A stretch of 64,000 nucleotides of DNA from an uncultured Eudoraea sp. GTDB lineage: Bacteria; Bacteroidota; Bacteroidia; Flavobacteriales; Flavobacteriaceae. This document shows, piece after piece, positions 36,413 through 43,624 of this stretch; the stretch's first letter is position 1, and each line of letters begins with the position of its first letter. Where the stretch lies: the NCBI GenBank assembly GCA_947258405.1, contig CAMYIE010000002.1, positions 1 through 64,000 of the forward strand, read 5' to 3'. A program made the position numbers and the translations under genes. The notes below the pieces were generated by a model. The model saw only the letters and a list, made by a program, of their open reading frames with translations. It searched no databases and was not told the origin of the DNA.

Positions 36413-37615
36413 TCAAACCCCATCCACATATTCCTGTAAATAGGCAAATCTCGGAGAGAGTTTCCCGTCTTTTGTCATCAGAGCCCGTTCCAGGATCCCG
36501 TTCTGGTCTCCATTAAAAAATGCTGGGATCACGTGCCTTACAAAGGCCTCGCCAAAACCGCTACTGGAATCCCTGGGTAATTCTGCGGGCAGATTATCCA
36601 CAGCCATAACGCCGATGGAATCGGGCGCATTAAAATCTACCTCGGTTTCGTTCATGGGATCGTATCCGTAAACGGGGTTTTCAATGGAAGAAGCGCGAAT
36701 AGTGGAAGCCACAGGCCCGTCTACATCACAACTGATATCTGCCACCAGGCTGATGTTAAACTCCGGTTTTTTGGCATCTTCCCTGGTAAAGAGATAAGGA
36801 GCGCCCTGGCCGTAAAAGTGGCCGGCCATATAGAGGTCGGTCACGGCGGCGAATCGCATAAAAGTAGATTCGTAGTCTTGTGCGTTCTGGAAGAAATCGC
36901 CCTCACCCAGTATCTTGCCATCTTTTCGTTGGTTGTAATCCAGCACATCGATCTGGCAGTACACTGCCTCTTGAAAATCGCTGTAAAGATATTCCTCAAC
37001 ATCTACTTCTCTGAGTCCCATGCCGTCGAGAATTTCCTTAGCCCCGTTCCCTACTCTACCCTTTCCGGTAAGCAAGATTTTTATGACGGGCATTTGCACC
37101 GCTTTGAGCTGTTCAATCAGGCCCTCACGGTCGCGTATTTCCGTGGCTTTTGGGAGGAGGAATTCGCCAGATCGGAGTCCGAATGCACGAATACCGTTAT
37201 AGGCACCTACGATACCGGCATACCGCCCGAAAGCCACCAGACGGATTCCCTTGGAATTCGTGATCACTTCGTGGTCGTATAATTCGATATTTTTTTCGAG
37301 AATCGCGAGGAGTAATTTCCGGTTATAGGGTTGTTTTTTAATGGTATGGGAAAAGAAGAAGTACTTTTTATTGGGGATCAGGGATTCTACGGGTACTTCC
37401 TTTACTCCCAGGAGTACATCGCATTCTTCCATATCGGCGGCTACGCAAATACCGGCATCGCTATATTCCTGGTCCGAAAAAACCCTGATATGGGAGGGTT
37501 CAACGCTGATCTTTGCTTGCTTAAATGATTTCAGGACAGTTTGACAGGCTCTTGGAGAAAGGACTACTCGCCTGTCTGGCGGGCTTTTGCGCTCCTGAAT
37601 GATTCCGAAATGCAT
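36413..37615 (-). CDS. lysine-ketoglutarate-reductase/alanine-dehydrogenase-like NAD(P) oxidoreductase
   Basis: A 400-residue protein with an AlaDh/PNT-type N-terminal domain (FGIIQERKSPPDRRVVLSP, CDVLLGVKEVP, YFFFSHTIKKQPYNRKLL) and a central Rossmann-like part (KILLTGKGRVGNGAKEILDG). The KEVP and FFSHTIK segments match the lysine-oxoglutarate reductase half of saccharopine-pathway enzymes. It may be a saccharopine dehydrogenase (lysine-forming) homologue; the exact reaction cannot be fixed. It stands alone. Confidence 0.8.
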   Translation of the reverse strand: MHFGIIQERKSPPDRRVVLSPRACQTVLKSFKQAKISVEPSHIRVFSDQEYSDAGICVAADMEECDVLLGVKEVPVESLIPNKKYFFFSHTIKKQPYNRKLLLAILEKNIELYDHEVITNSKGIRLVAFGRYAGIVGAYNGIRAFGLRSGEFLLPKATEIRDREGLIEQLKAVQMPVIKILLTGKGRVGNGAKEILDGMGLREVDVEEYLYSDFQEAVYCQIDVLDYNQRKDGKILGEGDFFQNAQDYESTFMRFAAVTDLYMAGHFYGQGAPYLFTREDAKKPEFNISLVADISCDVDGPVASTIRASSIENPVYGYDPMNETEVDFNAPDSIGVMAVDNLPAELPRDSSSGFGEAFVRHVIPAFFNGDQNGILERALMTKDGKLSPRFAYLQEYVDGV

Positions 37616-37717
37616 AGGATGGTTTTGGTATAATATTTGCCCTAAAATACATGGATTTGAAATCTTGGGAAAATCCTTCTAAGCCAAAATTTCGAATGAC
37701 CAGAACAATTTTTGGTG

Positions 37718-37725
37718 TACCTTTG
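37718..37725 (+). promoter_or_regulatory. -7 box upstream of the RNA locus
   Basis: TACCTTTG, full TAnnTTTG match. No coding frame follows; the next known product is tmRNA, 220 bp on. It therefore probably starts a noncoding transcript near 37730. Confidence 0.55.
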
Positions 37726-37729
37726 TTAG

Positions 37730-37822
37730 TAGCGGAAAAGAAAGAAGCGACTACCGAAAGCCCGGTCCTGAGCGAATAAGATGAGCGTCAGGAAACGCCC
37801 AGATTACGATCTTTGAAATAAA
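37730..37822 (+). ncRNA. candidate structured small RNA upstream of ssrA
   Basis: The sequence after the -7 box has no open frame. It holds an unusual GCGACTACCGAAAGCCCGG block and a hairpin TCCTGA...TCAGGA, followed by AAACGCCC, and then A-rich DNA. It could be an independent RNA or the 5' leader of pre-tmRNA. I faintly associate such blocks with flavobacterial noncoding RNAs, but cannot assign a family. Ends are approximate. Confidence 0.35.
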
Positions 37823-37823
37823 A

Positions 37824-37942
37824 AATGAGATGAATACCTCCTCCGTCGCTAGCCTCCTTCGCCATAGTAGCTTGGCTACGAAGGCTGAAAAGCTTTGGAG
37901 GATTCAATTCGCTTACGGTATGCCATGCGTACCTATCTCATT
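37824..37942. repeat. 119-bp imperfect inverted-repeat element before ssrA
   Basis: Perfect 8-bp terminal arms AATGAGAT/ATCTCATT enclose nested arms CCTCC/GGAGG and CTTCG/CGAAG. It ends 3 bp before the tmRNA 5' end. It resembles a small palindromic element and shares CTCC/CTTCG/CGAAG-type hairpins with the stretch downstream of ssrA. Confidence 0.45.
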
Positions 37943-37945
37943 GAA

Positions 37946-38341
37946 GGGGCCGACTGGTTTTGACAGCGAGACCAATGGCGATGTAAGCATGCCGAGCGCT
38001 GGGATACAGCTCGTAAATCTCATGACTCACACTTTTAAATGGCGATAATAACTACGCTCTTGCCGCTTAATCCGAATTATAGTAGGATTTAGCCTCGTCT
38101 CTGCCAGGCAGAGAAGCGAGATGTCCCTGGATAGCCCTTGTTGACGGCGATCTTTATAGGGGCACCATAAAAGTCAACATAGCGTTGTTACGGCTTCGGT
38201 AACGATGTAAACCTTAAGAAGCTAAGTGTGTAATAGGCGGTTTTTGGTCAGTTACACATCGAAAACCGAACAAAAACTAAGCATGTAGAAAGCATTGTAA
38301 TTGCTTGTTTGGACGAGGGTTCGATTCCCTCCGGCTCCACC
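37946..38341 (+). ncRNA. ssrA: transfer-messenger RNA
   Basis: The RNA starts GGGGCCGACTGGTTTTGACA and ends with a tRNA-like T arm GGGTTCGATTCCCTCC and CGGCTCC-ACC. The 5' GGGGCCG pairs with 3' CGGCTCC to form the acceptor stem. The tag frame at 38041-38070 (GGC to TAA) encodes GDNNYALAA, the degradation tag added to stalled nascent proteins, close to the GENNYALAA tags of other Bacteroidota. The final A of CCA is not encoded. A terminator follows at 38345. Confidence 0.95.
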
Positions 38342-38344
38342 TTC

Positions 38345-38387
38345 GCCCACCATAGCTCAGTGCTAACTGAGCGACGGTGGGCTTTTT
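38345..38387 (+). terminator. ssrA terminator
   Basis: A two-part hairpin: outer GCCCACC/GGTGGGC, inner GCTCAG/CTGAGC with a 6-nt loop, then five Ts. It lies directly after the tmRNA 3' end. Confidence 0.9.
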
Positions 38388-38401
38388 AATTGATCTAAAT
38401 T

Positions 38402-38646
38402 GGTTAATGAAAGCAATTAACCGCGGGCTGCGGTGGACGCTGTCCACAAAACTTTTCAACCTCCATAGCTTCGAGTATAACGAGAAGCGAAGGAGGGCCT
38501 TGTTTTTATATTGCAAATAATTCTTCCGGAATCTCAACTGGAGGGCTTGCGCCTCCGCCCACGATAATTATCGGGGCTTCAGCGGCACGCGGACGGTGAA
38601 CGCAGTCCACTGAATAAATATTGCATTGAACTTTCGTAAGTTCAAT
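38402..38646. repeat. hairpin-rich stretch between ssrA and the GIY-YIG gene
   Basis: This gene-free region holds six short inverted repeats: GGTTAAT/ATTAACC (38402-38422), GTGGAC/GTCCAC (38433-38447), CCTCC/GGAGG with CTTCG/CGAAG (38460-38496), GGAGG/CCTCC (38540-38556), a GATAATTATC-centred palindrome (about 38558-38577) and ATTGAACTT/AAGTTCAAT (38625-38646). The last ends 2 bp before the GIY-YIG start codon and may hide the translation start. The overall look is of a non-coding mobile or recombinogenic element. Confidence 0.5.
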
Positions 38647-38648
38647 TC

Positions 38649-38891
38649 ATGCAAACCTGGACAGTATATATATTAAAATGTCGAGACAACACTTACTATA
38701 CTGGATGCACGAACAATTTTGACAAAAGATTATTAAGGCATCACAACCGACATATACACTATACACGAAACAGATTACCCGTCCATCTGATTAGCAAAAT
38801 CGTTTTTTGGAACAAATACAAAGCCTACAACTTCGAACGCTACTTAAAATCAGGATCCGGAAAAGCGTTTATGAAGAGGCATTTGATCTGA
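38649..38891 (+). CDS. small GIY-YIG nuclease domain protein
   Basis: An 80-residue stand-alone GIY-YIG domain: VYILKC and YYTGCTNNFDKRLLRHH with the catalytic Arg, and a glutamate in YNFERYLKSGSGKAFMKRHLI. This is the UvrC-N-like/YhbQ group, 80-100 residues long. In flavobacteria such genes are often found beside tRNA genes; here it follows tmRNA. Whether it is a housekeeping nuclease or part of a mobile element is open. Confidence 0.85.
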   Translation: MQTWTVYILKCRDNTYYTGCTNNFDKRLLRHHNRHIHYTRNRLPVHLISKIVFWNKYKAYNFERYLKSGSGKAFMKRHLI

Positions 38892-39061
38892 ATCCAACTT
38901 TATTTGCAGGACTGGAACTCAGGAGAACACCGAAGGTATTCTCTAACTATGGAATTGAAAATAATCTTAGGTATCTCTCCGGCGCTTCAATCGTTTCGCC
39001 TGCGGTCATCAAAGGAATTGTCCGGGAATACCAGTATCTTCGAAATAAGCAAAAGTATTAT

Positions 39062-39346
39062 ATGTCAGAAGGCAAATCCTGGATGCGAATCCTCATAGAA
39101 CTCATTGAGGTCTTTTTTAACAGCTCGCAGCAAAGCAAGCGGGGCAGAACCTGGCACCAACATGTGGTACCTTATAAAGAAGGTTGGGCAGTACGCAGAG
39201 AAGGCAACAAGCGCATAACAAGTAAACATCGAAAACAGAGCACGGCCATACTCAAGGCTAAAAGTTTAGCCAGAAAATACAAGGCAGATGTGATTATTCA
39301 CCGCGCTAGTGGGGGTATACGGGATCGGATAAGTTATGATGATTGA
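39062..39346 (+). CDS. DUF2188 domain protein
   Basis: A 94-residue protein from the ATG at 39062. Its C-terminal 65 residues are a DUF2188 domain (TWHQHVVPYKEGWAVRREGN, ATILKAKSLARKYKADVIIH-type helix, HRASGGIRDRISY). The frame stays open back to 38807 but that part overlaps the GIY-YIG gene and has no family look, so the later ATG is used. Function of DUF2188 is unknown. The 170 bp between the two genes hold no clear promoter. Confidence 0.7.
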   Translation: MSEGKSWMRILIELIEVFFNSSQQSKRGRTWHQHVVPYKEGWAVRREGNKRITSKHRKQSTAILKAKSLARKYKADVIIHRASGGIRDRISYDD

Positions 39347-39387
39347 GGGCTTCAATTCAATATTTGTGTAGTTCTGTATACAAAGTC

Positions 39388-39537
39388 TTATTCGTTATTA
39401 AATCCGGATTGATTGCCAAGAGTAATTCCAGCTCTTTGATTGATTAGGGCCTGCTTGATCTTTGCATCGAACCGTACCCCATCTATATGCATATCTGCAA
39501 GGGGTCTGTTGATCATAAAAACGGTTTTCTTTTTCAT
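39388..39537 (-). CDS. 49-aa hypothetical peptide
   Basis: ATG at 39537 opens 49 codons: KKKTVFMINRPLADMHIDGV, then RFDAKIKQALINQ and a short polar tail, ending TAA at 39388. It is soluble, basic at the start, with helix potential, and sits in an otherwise empty 295-bp gap directly downstream of a perfect 11-bp-arm palindrome. No family recognised. Whether it is translated is uncertain. Confidence 0.45.
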   Translation of the reverse strand: MKKKTVFMINRPLADMHIDGVRFDAKIKQALINQRAGITLGNQSGFNNE

Positions 39538-39556
39538 AGCTATTTTCAACTTTAAT

Positions 39557-39581
39557 GGGAATTTAAAAGCTTTAAATTCCC
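39557..39581. promoter_or_regulatory. perfect palindrome upstream of the 49-aa frame
   Basis: Arms GGGAATTTAAA and TTTAAATTCCC are perfect complements around a 3-nt centre (AGC). It is 19 bp upstream of the ATG at 39537. It could be an operator, or an RNA hairpin in the leader; with AT-rich arms and no T run it is a poor terminator. Confidence 0.4.
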
Positions 39582-39641
39582 AAAAATTTTCTTTTCAGGC
39601 CCTAAGATAAGAATATTTTGTTTAACTTTATTAAATATATA

Positions 39642-39992
39642 TTAAACATTTTGGTAAAGCATCCAAAAGATGAAACTATTAAGGAGCATGTAGAAAAATG
39701 CAGGGGACGACTGTAGCACGGAGTCTTTTATTCGAATACGCAACAAAAGGCCCAGCAACATGAGGATTCCTAAACCGGCACTGCCAAACAAGGCCAAGGG
39801 TTTAAAAAAGAATCCCCCGATTAGGGCAACCCCACCGGCCAACTGCAGGTATCCATTTATTTTTCGGTAACGGCTCAACCCATAACGCTTGAATTCTGTC
39901 ACCATGAATGGGGAGGTCAGGCAGGCATATCCGAAAAAAAGGAAGGAGAGGGCAGAAAATATAATGAGTATGTTTAAAAAAATAGGTGACAT
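39642..39992 (-). CDS. DoxX-like membrane protein (first of divergent pair)
   Basis: A 116-residue protein with four hydrophobic helices in the DoxX/DoxD-like arrangement. It shares EFKRYGLSRYRKINGYLQLA and a late RIRIKDSVLQSSPAFFYMLL with its divergent neighbour (EFKNYGLS, HIKINDPLRSSFPAFLFLVL), so they are paralogues. Starts are 50 bp apart. The role of such stand-alone DoxX proteins is unclear. Confidence 0.8.
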   Translation of the reverse strand: MSPIFLNILIIFSALSFLFFGYACLTSPFMVTEFKRYGLSRYRKINGYLQLAGGVALIGGFFFKPLALFGSAGLGILMLLGLLLRIRIKDSVLQSSPAFFYMLLNSFIFWMLYQNV

Positions 39993-40042
39993 TAAATGGC
40001 TTTGCCAACAATAGTAACTTAAAATATCGTAACTTTTAAAAT

Positions 40043-40420
40043 ATGGAATATGTAATTATTGCGATCAAGGTCTTCATTTTTGTAAGTATCATCAACGTAT
40101 GGTTTGTTCGCTTCAATAAGAGTACTTCATGGCGGGGCGGTGAAGCCTCCAGTATGAAGGAGGAATTTAAGAATTACGGCTTATCGGAAACCATGATGTA
40201 CCTGGTAGGTGGTTTGAAAGTGCTCAGTGCACTTGCGTTGTTGATTTCCATTTGGGTGCCCGCATTGACACTACCCGCTGCAGCGCTTATGGCGGTGTTG
40301 ATGGCCGGTGCGATTTCGATGCACATCAAGATCAACGATCCGCTTCGAAGCTCCTTCCCGGCCTTTTTATTCCTGGTGCTCTCCCTGGTGTTGCTAGCCT
40401 TCGATCAAGGATGGTTCTAA
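40043..40420 (+). CDS. DoxX-like membrane protein (second of divergent pair)
   Basis: A 125-residue four-helix membrane protein of the DoxX-like group, paralogous to the gene at 39642-39992. Conserved pieces are EFKNYGLSETMMYLVGGLKV and MHIKINDPLRSSFPAFLFL. The DUF427 gene begins 1 bp after its stop, so the two are cotranscribed and probably translationally coupled. Confidence 0.82.
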   Translation: MEYVIIAIKVFIFVSIINVWFVRFNKSTSWRGGEASSMKEEFKNYGLSETMMYLVGGLKVLSALALLISIWVPALTLPAAALMAVLMAGAISMHIKINDPLRSSFPAFLFLVLSLVLLAFDQGWF

Positions 40421-40421
40421 G

Positions 40422-40991
40422 ATGACAAAGCGCAATAAGGGAAACAATGTGCCTGAATGGATTTTAAAGTCCCGTGAGAAATGGCAGTACAATGGACAAA
40501 TACGTCCACCCTTTGCGGAACAACCAAAATCCGGGCAACGCTCTGTTTGGGATTTTCCCAGACCGCCGGCCCTGGTGCCTTCTCCCAAAGAAGTGGAAGT
40601 ACGTAAAAATGAGGTACAGCTTGCGCTTTCTTCCAAAGCCCTCGAGCTTCTGGAAACCGCTAGTCCGCCTACCTACTATGTGCCACCCGAGGCTATAGTT
40701 TTTGACCTATTGGTCCCGTTACCCAACCGCGGCTCCCTCTGCGAATGGAAGGGAAACGCAAACTATTGGGCCTTAAAAGAGGCTCCGGACAAGGCTATCG
40801 CATGGTCATATCCCAACCCTTTTGAGGCCTACGAGGAGTTGCGGGATCATCTGGCATTTTACCCGCAATATTTAGATTGTTTTTTAGATGGTGAAAAGGT
40901 GGTTCCCCAGCCGGGTGGCTTTTATGCCGGCTGGATAACCGAAGACCTCTGTGGCCCATTTAAAGGAGAGCCTGGTACAGGGCATTGGTAA
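40422..40991 (+). CDS. DUF427 domain protein
   Basis: A 189-residue cytoplasmic protein whose C-terminal two thirds form a DUF427 domain: YYVPPEAI, LCEWKGNANYWAL, AWSYPNPF and ELRDHLAFYP. The N-terminal about 60 residues (PEWILKSREKWQYNGQIRPP) are typical of longer DUF427 members. The biochemical role of DUF427 is not established. It directly follows the DoxX-like gene. Confidence 0.85.
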   Translation: MTKRNKGNNVPEWILKSREKWQYNGQIRPPFAEQPKSGQRSVWDFPRPPALVPSPKEVEVRKNEVQLALSSKALELLETASPPTYYVPPEAIVFDLLVPLPNRGSLCEWKGNANYWALKEAPDKAIAWSYPNPFEAYEELRDHLAFYPQYLDCFLDGEKVVPQPGGFYAGWITEDLCGPFKGEPGTGHW

Positions 40992-41176
40992 TCATCTTTA
41001 TTGGCCTTCTTCTTAGAAGCAATTACACCAACTGAATCCTTTGCTAATAGTGACTACTGCAACCCTTTCATAAGGGTTTAAAGGTATAAATACTAGTCCC
41101 TTAGCATCCATTATTTAAAAATGTTTTGCATCTTATTAAAGTCATAGCAAAGTATCTACCTGCTATTCATCACGTA

Positions 41177-41190
41177 ATGACTGTAGTCAT
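41177..41190. promoter_or_regulatory. CRP-like operator ATGACTGTAGTCAT
   Basis: A palindrome TGAC-TGTA-GTCA flanked by A/T pairs; with AA/TT it is a perfect 16-bp dyad with a 2-nt centre (41176-41191). It ends 21 bp before a TAnnTTTA box at 41212-41219. The gap 40992-41268 otherwise shows no gene. Confidence 0.55.
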
Positions 41191-41211
41191 TTCCCATGAA
41201 CACATTAATCC

Positions 41212-41219
41212 TACTTTTA
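41212..41219 (+). promoter_or_regulatory. -7-like box of the DUF7670-like gene
   Basis: TACTTTTA, one mismatch from TAnnTTTG, 21 bp after the dyad at 41177-41190 and 49 bp before the ATG at 41269. A TTG start at 41227 would leave almost no leader, so the ATG is preferred. Confidence 0.42.
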
Positions 41220-41268
41220 TGATATATTGACAACATTTCATGACTATCATGACCTTAAGATATTTGTT

Positions 41269-41658
41269 ATGAAAACATCCATAAAAATACTTCACTGGCT
41301 TCCCAGGATCCTATGTATTATGGCCATCCTGTTTATCAGCATGTTCGCACTTGATGCTTTTGAACCGGGATTGAGCATTTGGCAACAAATAGGAGGTTTT
41401 CTCATGCATCTCATTCCATCATTTATCTTGCTTTTAGCACTTATCATCTCCTGGAAATGGGAGTTTATCGGTGGTATTATTTTTACGATTATAGGCCTTG
41501 TGACCAGCCCACTGGTATTTATTCATAATTATCGAATGAACCAGTCCGTTTCGATGAGCCTCTGGATCATTTTACTTATCACGGCTCCTTTCATTATTGT
41601 GGGAGTACTTTTTATCATTAGTCATTTTCGGAAAAAGCGGAGCCTTGAATCGACTTAG
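41269..41658 (+). CDS. DUF7670-like four-helix membrane protein
   Basis: A 129-residue inner-membrane protein with four hydrophobic segments; it starts MKTSIKILHWLPRILCIMAI and has ALDAFEPGLSIWQQ and a MHLIPSFILLLALIISWKWE segment. This matches my memory of the DUF7670 family, unstudied. The C-terminus is basic (FRKKRSLEST). It is alone behind a CRP-like site and -7-like box. Confidence 0.7.
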   Translation: MKTSIKILHWLPRILCIMAILFISMFALDAFEPGLSIWQQIGGFLMHLIPSFILLLALIISWKWEFIGGIIFTIIGLVTSPLVFIHNYRMNQSVSMSLWIILLITAPFIIVGVLFIISHFRKKRSLEST

Positions 41659-41861
41659 TCCGGAACAAATAATTCAAATCCATTTTGCAATGTTATATCG
41701 TTAGCAATCCTGTTTCAACCAAATTGCTTTGGTTTGGTTTTTAGAAGCTGTCAAATCGATTGTATTCGCCGGAAATCACATTTGTAAGAATTTTACATTA
41801 TTTGTATCTTAAAAAGAATTTTCATAAACCTTTACTTCCCCTTCTTAAAAATACACCTGCC

Positions 41862-43493
41862 ATGGAAAAGCCTATCTCCGACCTGCATTGCCATCCCAGC
41901 CTGAAGCCTAACGGGAATTCCGACATAAAAGATATCTGGATTAGTACTAAAAATAAAAAAGTACAGGACTTTTTTAAAGGCCTGATTAGCCCTCGAAGAG
42001 GAATGATTAAAAGCATTCTCAAGCCTATGGCTACATATTCCCAGTCGAACCTGGATAATTGTTACCTGGGGTCCAATAGATTGGTATTCTGTTCCATTTA
42101 CCCGTTTGAACGTTCTTTTATCACCCCAGACCGCCCCTTTTCTGATTCCTCGGGAATGCAACGCTTTATTCTCAAAATGATCTTTGGAAAGAAAGTAAAG
42201 GAGCATGTCGACAGAAAACTGATTCAACTCCTAACCGGTATTTCCAAAAAATCGGCACAGGCCTATCTGGATGAAGTACACCGGTCCGGGATCATCGATT
42301 ACTACAAAGACTACAAAAAAGAATACAAGTTTTTAATACAAAGCAACGGCACCTCATCGACCAATGAAGAGTTCAGCGTTAAGCCAAGGTTTAATCTTGT
42401 AAGCAACTATGAAGAGTACCAGGAAAAGTCGATCTCGCCCCAAGCCATCTGTGGGATTCTTTCTGTAGAAGGTATGCATGCTATAGCCCGTTACCGGAAA
42501 GAAGATCTATTTGGTAAAAATACCATCTCAGAACTCGATCCTCCGAATAAAAATGCATTGGAAAGCCAATTCAAACAGCATATCCTGGAAATCAAATCAT
42601 CACCAGGTTTTGCCGATGTTTTTGATCAGAAAAAAGGGATGAACCTGGGCATCAGTCCGTTTGGAAAAGAACTGATCAAAGAACATTTACTAAGTCGAGA
42701 TAACGGCCCCAGGATCCTGATCGACACCAAACATATGTCGCTCAAGGCCAGAGATGATATATTCGAGATCGCGAAGTATTTTAAAGCAAATTCAGACCCC
42801 TTCCCCCTAATTTGCAGCCATACCGCAGTGAATGGCCTGGATAGCAGGGAAACAGCTGCAAACCAGCCAGATATCAACCGCTATGAGAAGGATTCTTATG
42901 TAAGCAAGTTCGACATAAATCTTACGGATCAGGATATTGAGGAAATATGGGAGACCGATGGCCTTATCGGGATTTGTATGCACGATGGACGAATGCCGGG
43001 AGGCAAATTCAAAAAATATTTCAAAAAAATATCCGGTATGTTCAGATCTAAAGAGGCCAAGAAAAGGGTACATGCTCAAATGTTCCTTACCAATATCTTC
43101 CACGTCGCCAAGGTAAACCTCGGTTATATCCGCAAACGCAACATGCAGAACCCAGGTCAGCCCATCGATGAAAAGCAGGCATGGAAAACCATTAGCCTGG
43201 GTACAGATAATGACGGAATAGTAGATCCTTTCGATCATTTTAATACAGCTGAGCGACTACGTGATTTCAGAATTAAACTGGCAGAATTGATGAAGTGGAA
43301 CAATGCCGATCATATGAAGAAATACAAAATTCTATCGCTTCCCTCCGAAATCCCATTTACGGATGATGCCATCTTAGATATCATGCAGGGGTTTTCGCCA
43401 AAAGAGATCACCGATATGGTATTCTATGAAAATACACGGACATTTCTGAGCAAGTATTTTACCGAAGTATATCTTAAAGGTCTAGCCGTTTAG
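41862..43493 (+). CDS. membrane-dipeptidase-like (M19) protein
   Basis: A 543-residue protein from the ATG at 41862 (the frame is open earlier but reads as non-coding). It has the M19 dipeptidase landmarks: SDLHCHPS near the N-terminus (HxH metal ligands), GILSVEGMHAI (bridging Glu), ICSHTAVNG, and SLGTDNDGIVDPF. It is longer than classical renal dipeptidases (about 370-410) because of insertions, and no signal peptide is visible. Substrate unknown; dipeptides or related amides are expected. Confidence 0.82.
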   Translation: MEKPISDLHCHPSLKPNGNSDIKDIWISTKNKKVQDFFKGLISPRRGMIKSILKPMATYSQSNLDNCYLGSNRLVFCSIYPFERSFITPDRPFSDSSGMQRFILKMIFGKKVKEHVDRKLIQLLTGISKKSAQAYLDEVHRSGIIDYYKDYKKEYKFLIQSNGTSSTNEEFSVKPRFNLVSNYEEYQEKSISPQAICGILSVEGMHAIARYRKEDLFGKNTISELDPPNKNALESQFKQHILEIKSSPGFADVFDQKKGMNLGISPFGKELIKEHLLSRDNGPRILIDTKHMSLKARDDIFEIAKYFKANSDPFPLICSHTAVNGLDSRETAANQPDINRYEKDSYVSKFDINLTDQDIEEIWETDGLIGICMHDGRMPGGKFKKYFKKISGMFRSKEAKKRVHAQMFLTNIFHVAKVNLGYIRKRNMQNPGQPIDEKQAWKTISLGTDNDGIVDPFDHFNTAERLRDFRIKLAELMKWNNADHMKKYKILSLPSEIPFTDDAILDIMQGFSPKEITDMVFYENTRTFLSKYFTEVYLKGLAV

Positions 43494-43624
43494 CATTCCT
43501 CTCTTAGTGGTTTCAATTATGGCCGTTCAAAAATTTTCACTTATCTTAAGAACCAGAAGAACCAACCAAACTAAAGACTGAGGGTGATCGATGCCTCAAG
43601 TCTTTTGGGGAAACCAATCGACCC

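Noticed and set aside
38277-38537. 86-aa minus frame with WSRRESNPRP
   Set aside because: This peptide is the well-known false translation of the antisense of a tRNA-like T arm; here it is tmRNA plus the terminator.
38637-38651. TAAGTTCAATTCATG identical at 38637-38651 and at the namZ start (59642-59656)
   Set aside because: A 15-bp AT-rich match in 64 kb is unremarkable, and the surrounding structure differs (hairpin only at the first).
38807-39061. N-terminal extension of the DUF2188 frame
   Set aside because: Overlaps the GIY-YIG gene in another frame and has no family features; the ATG at 39062 is preferred.
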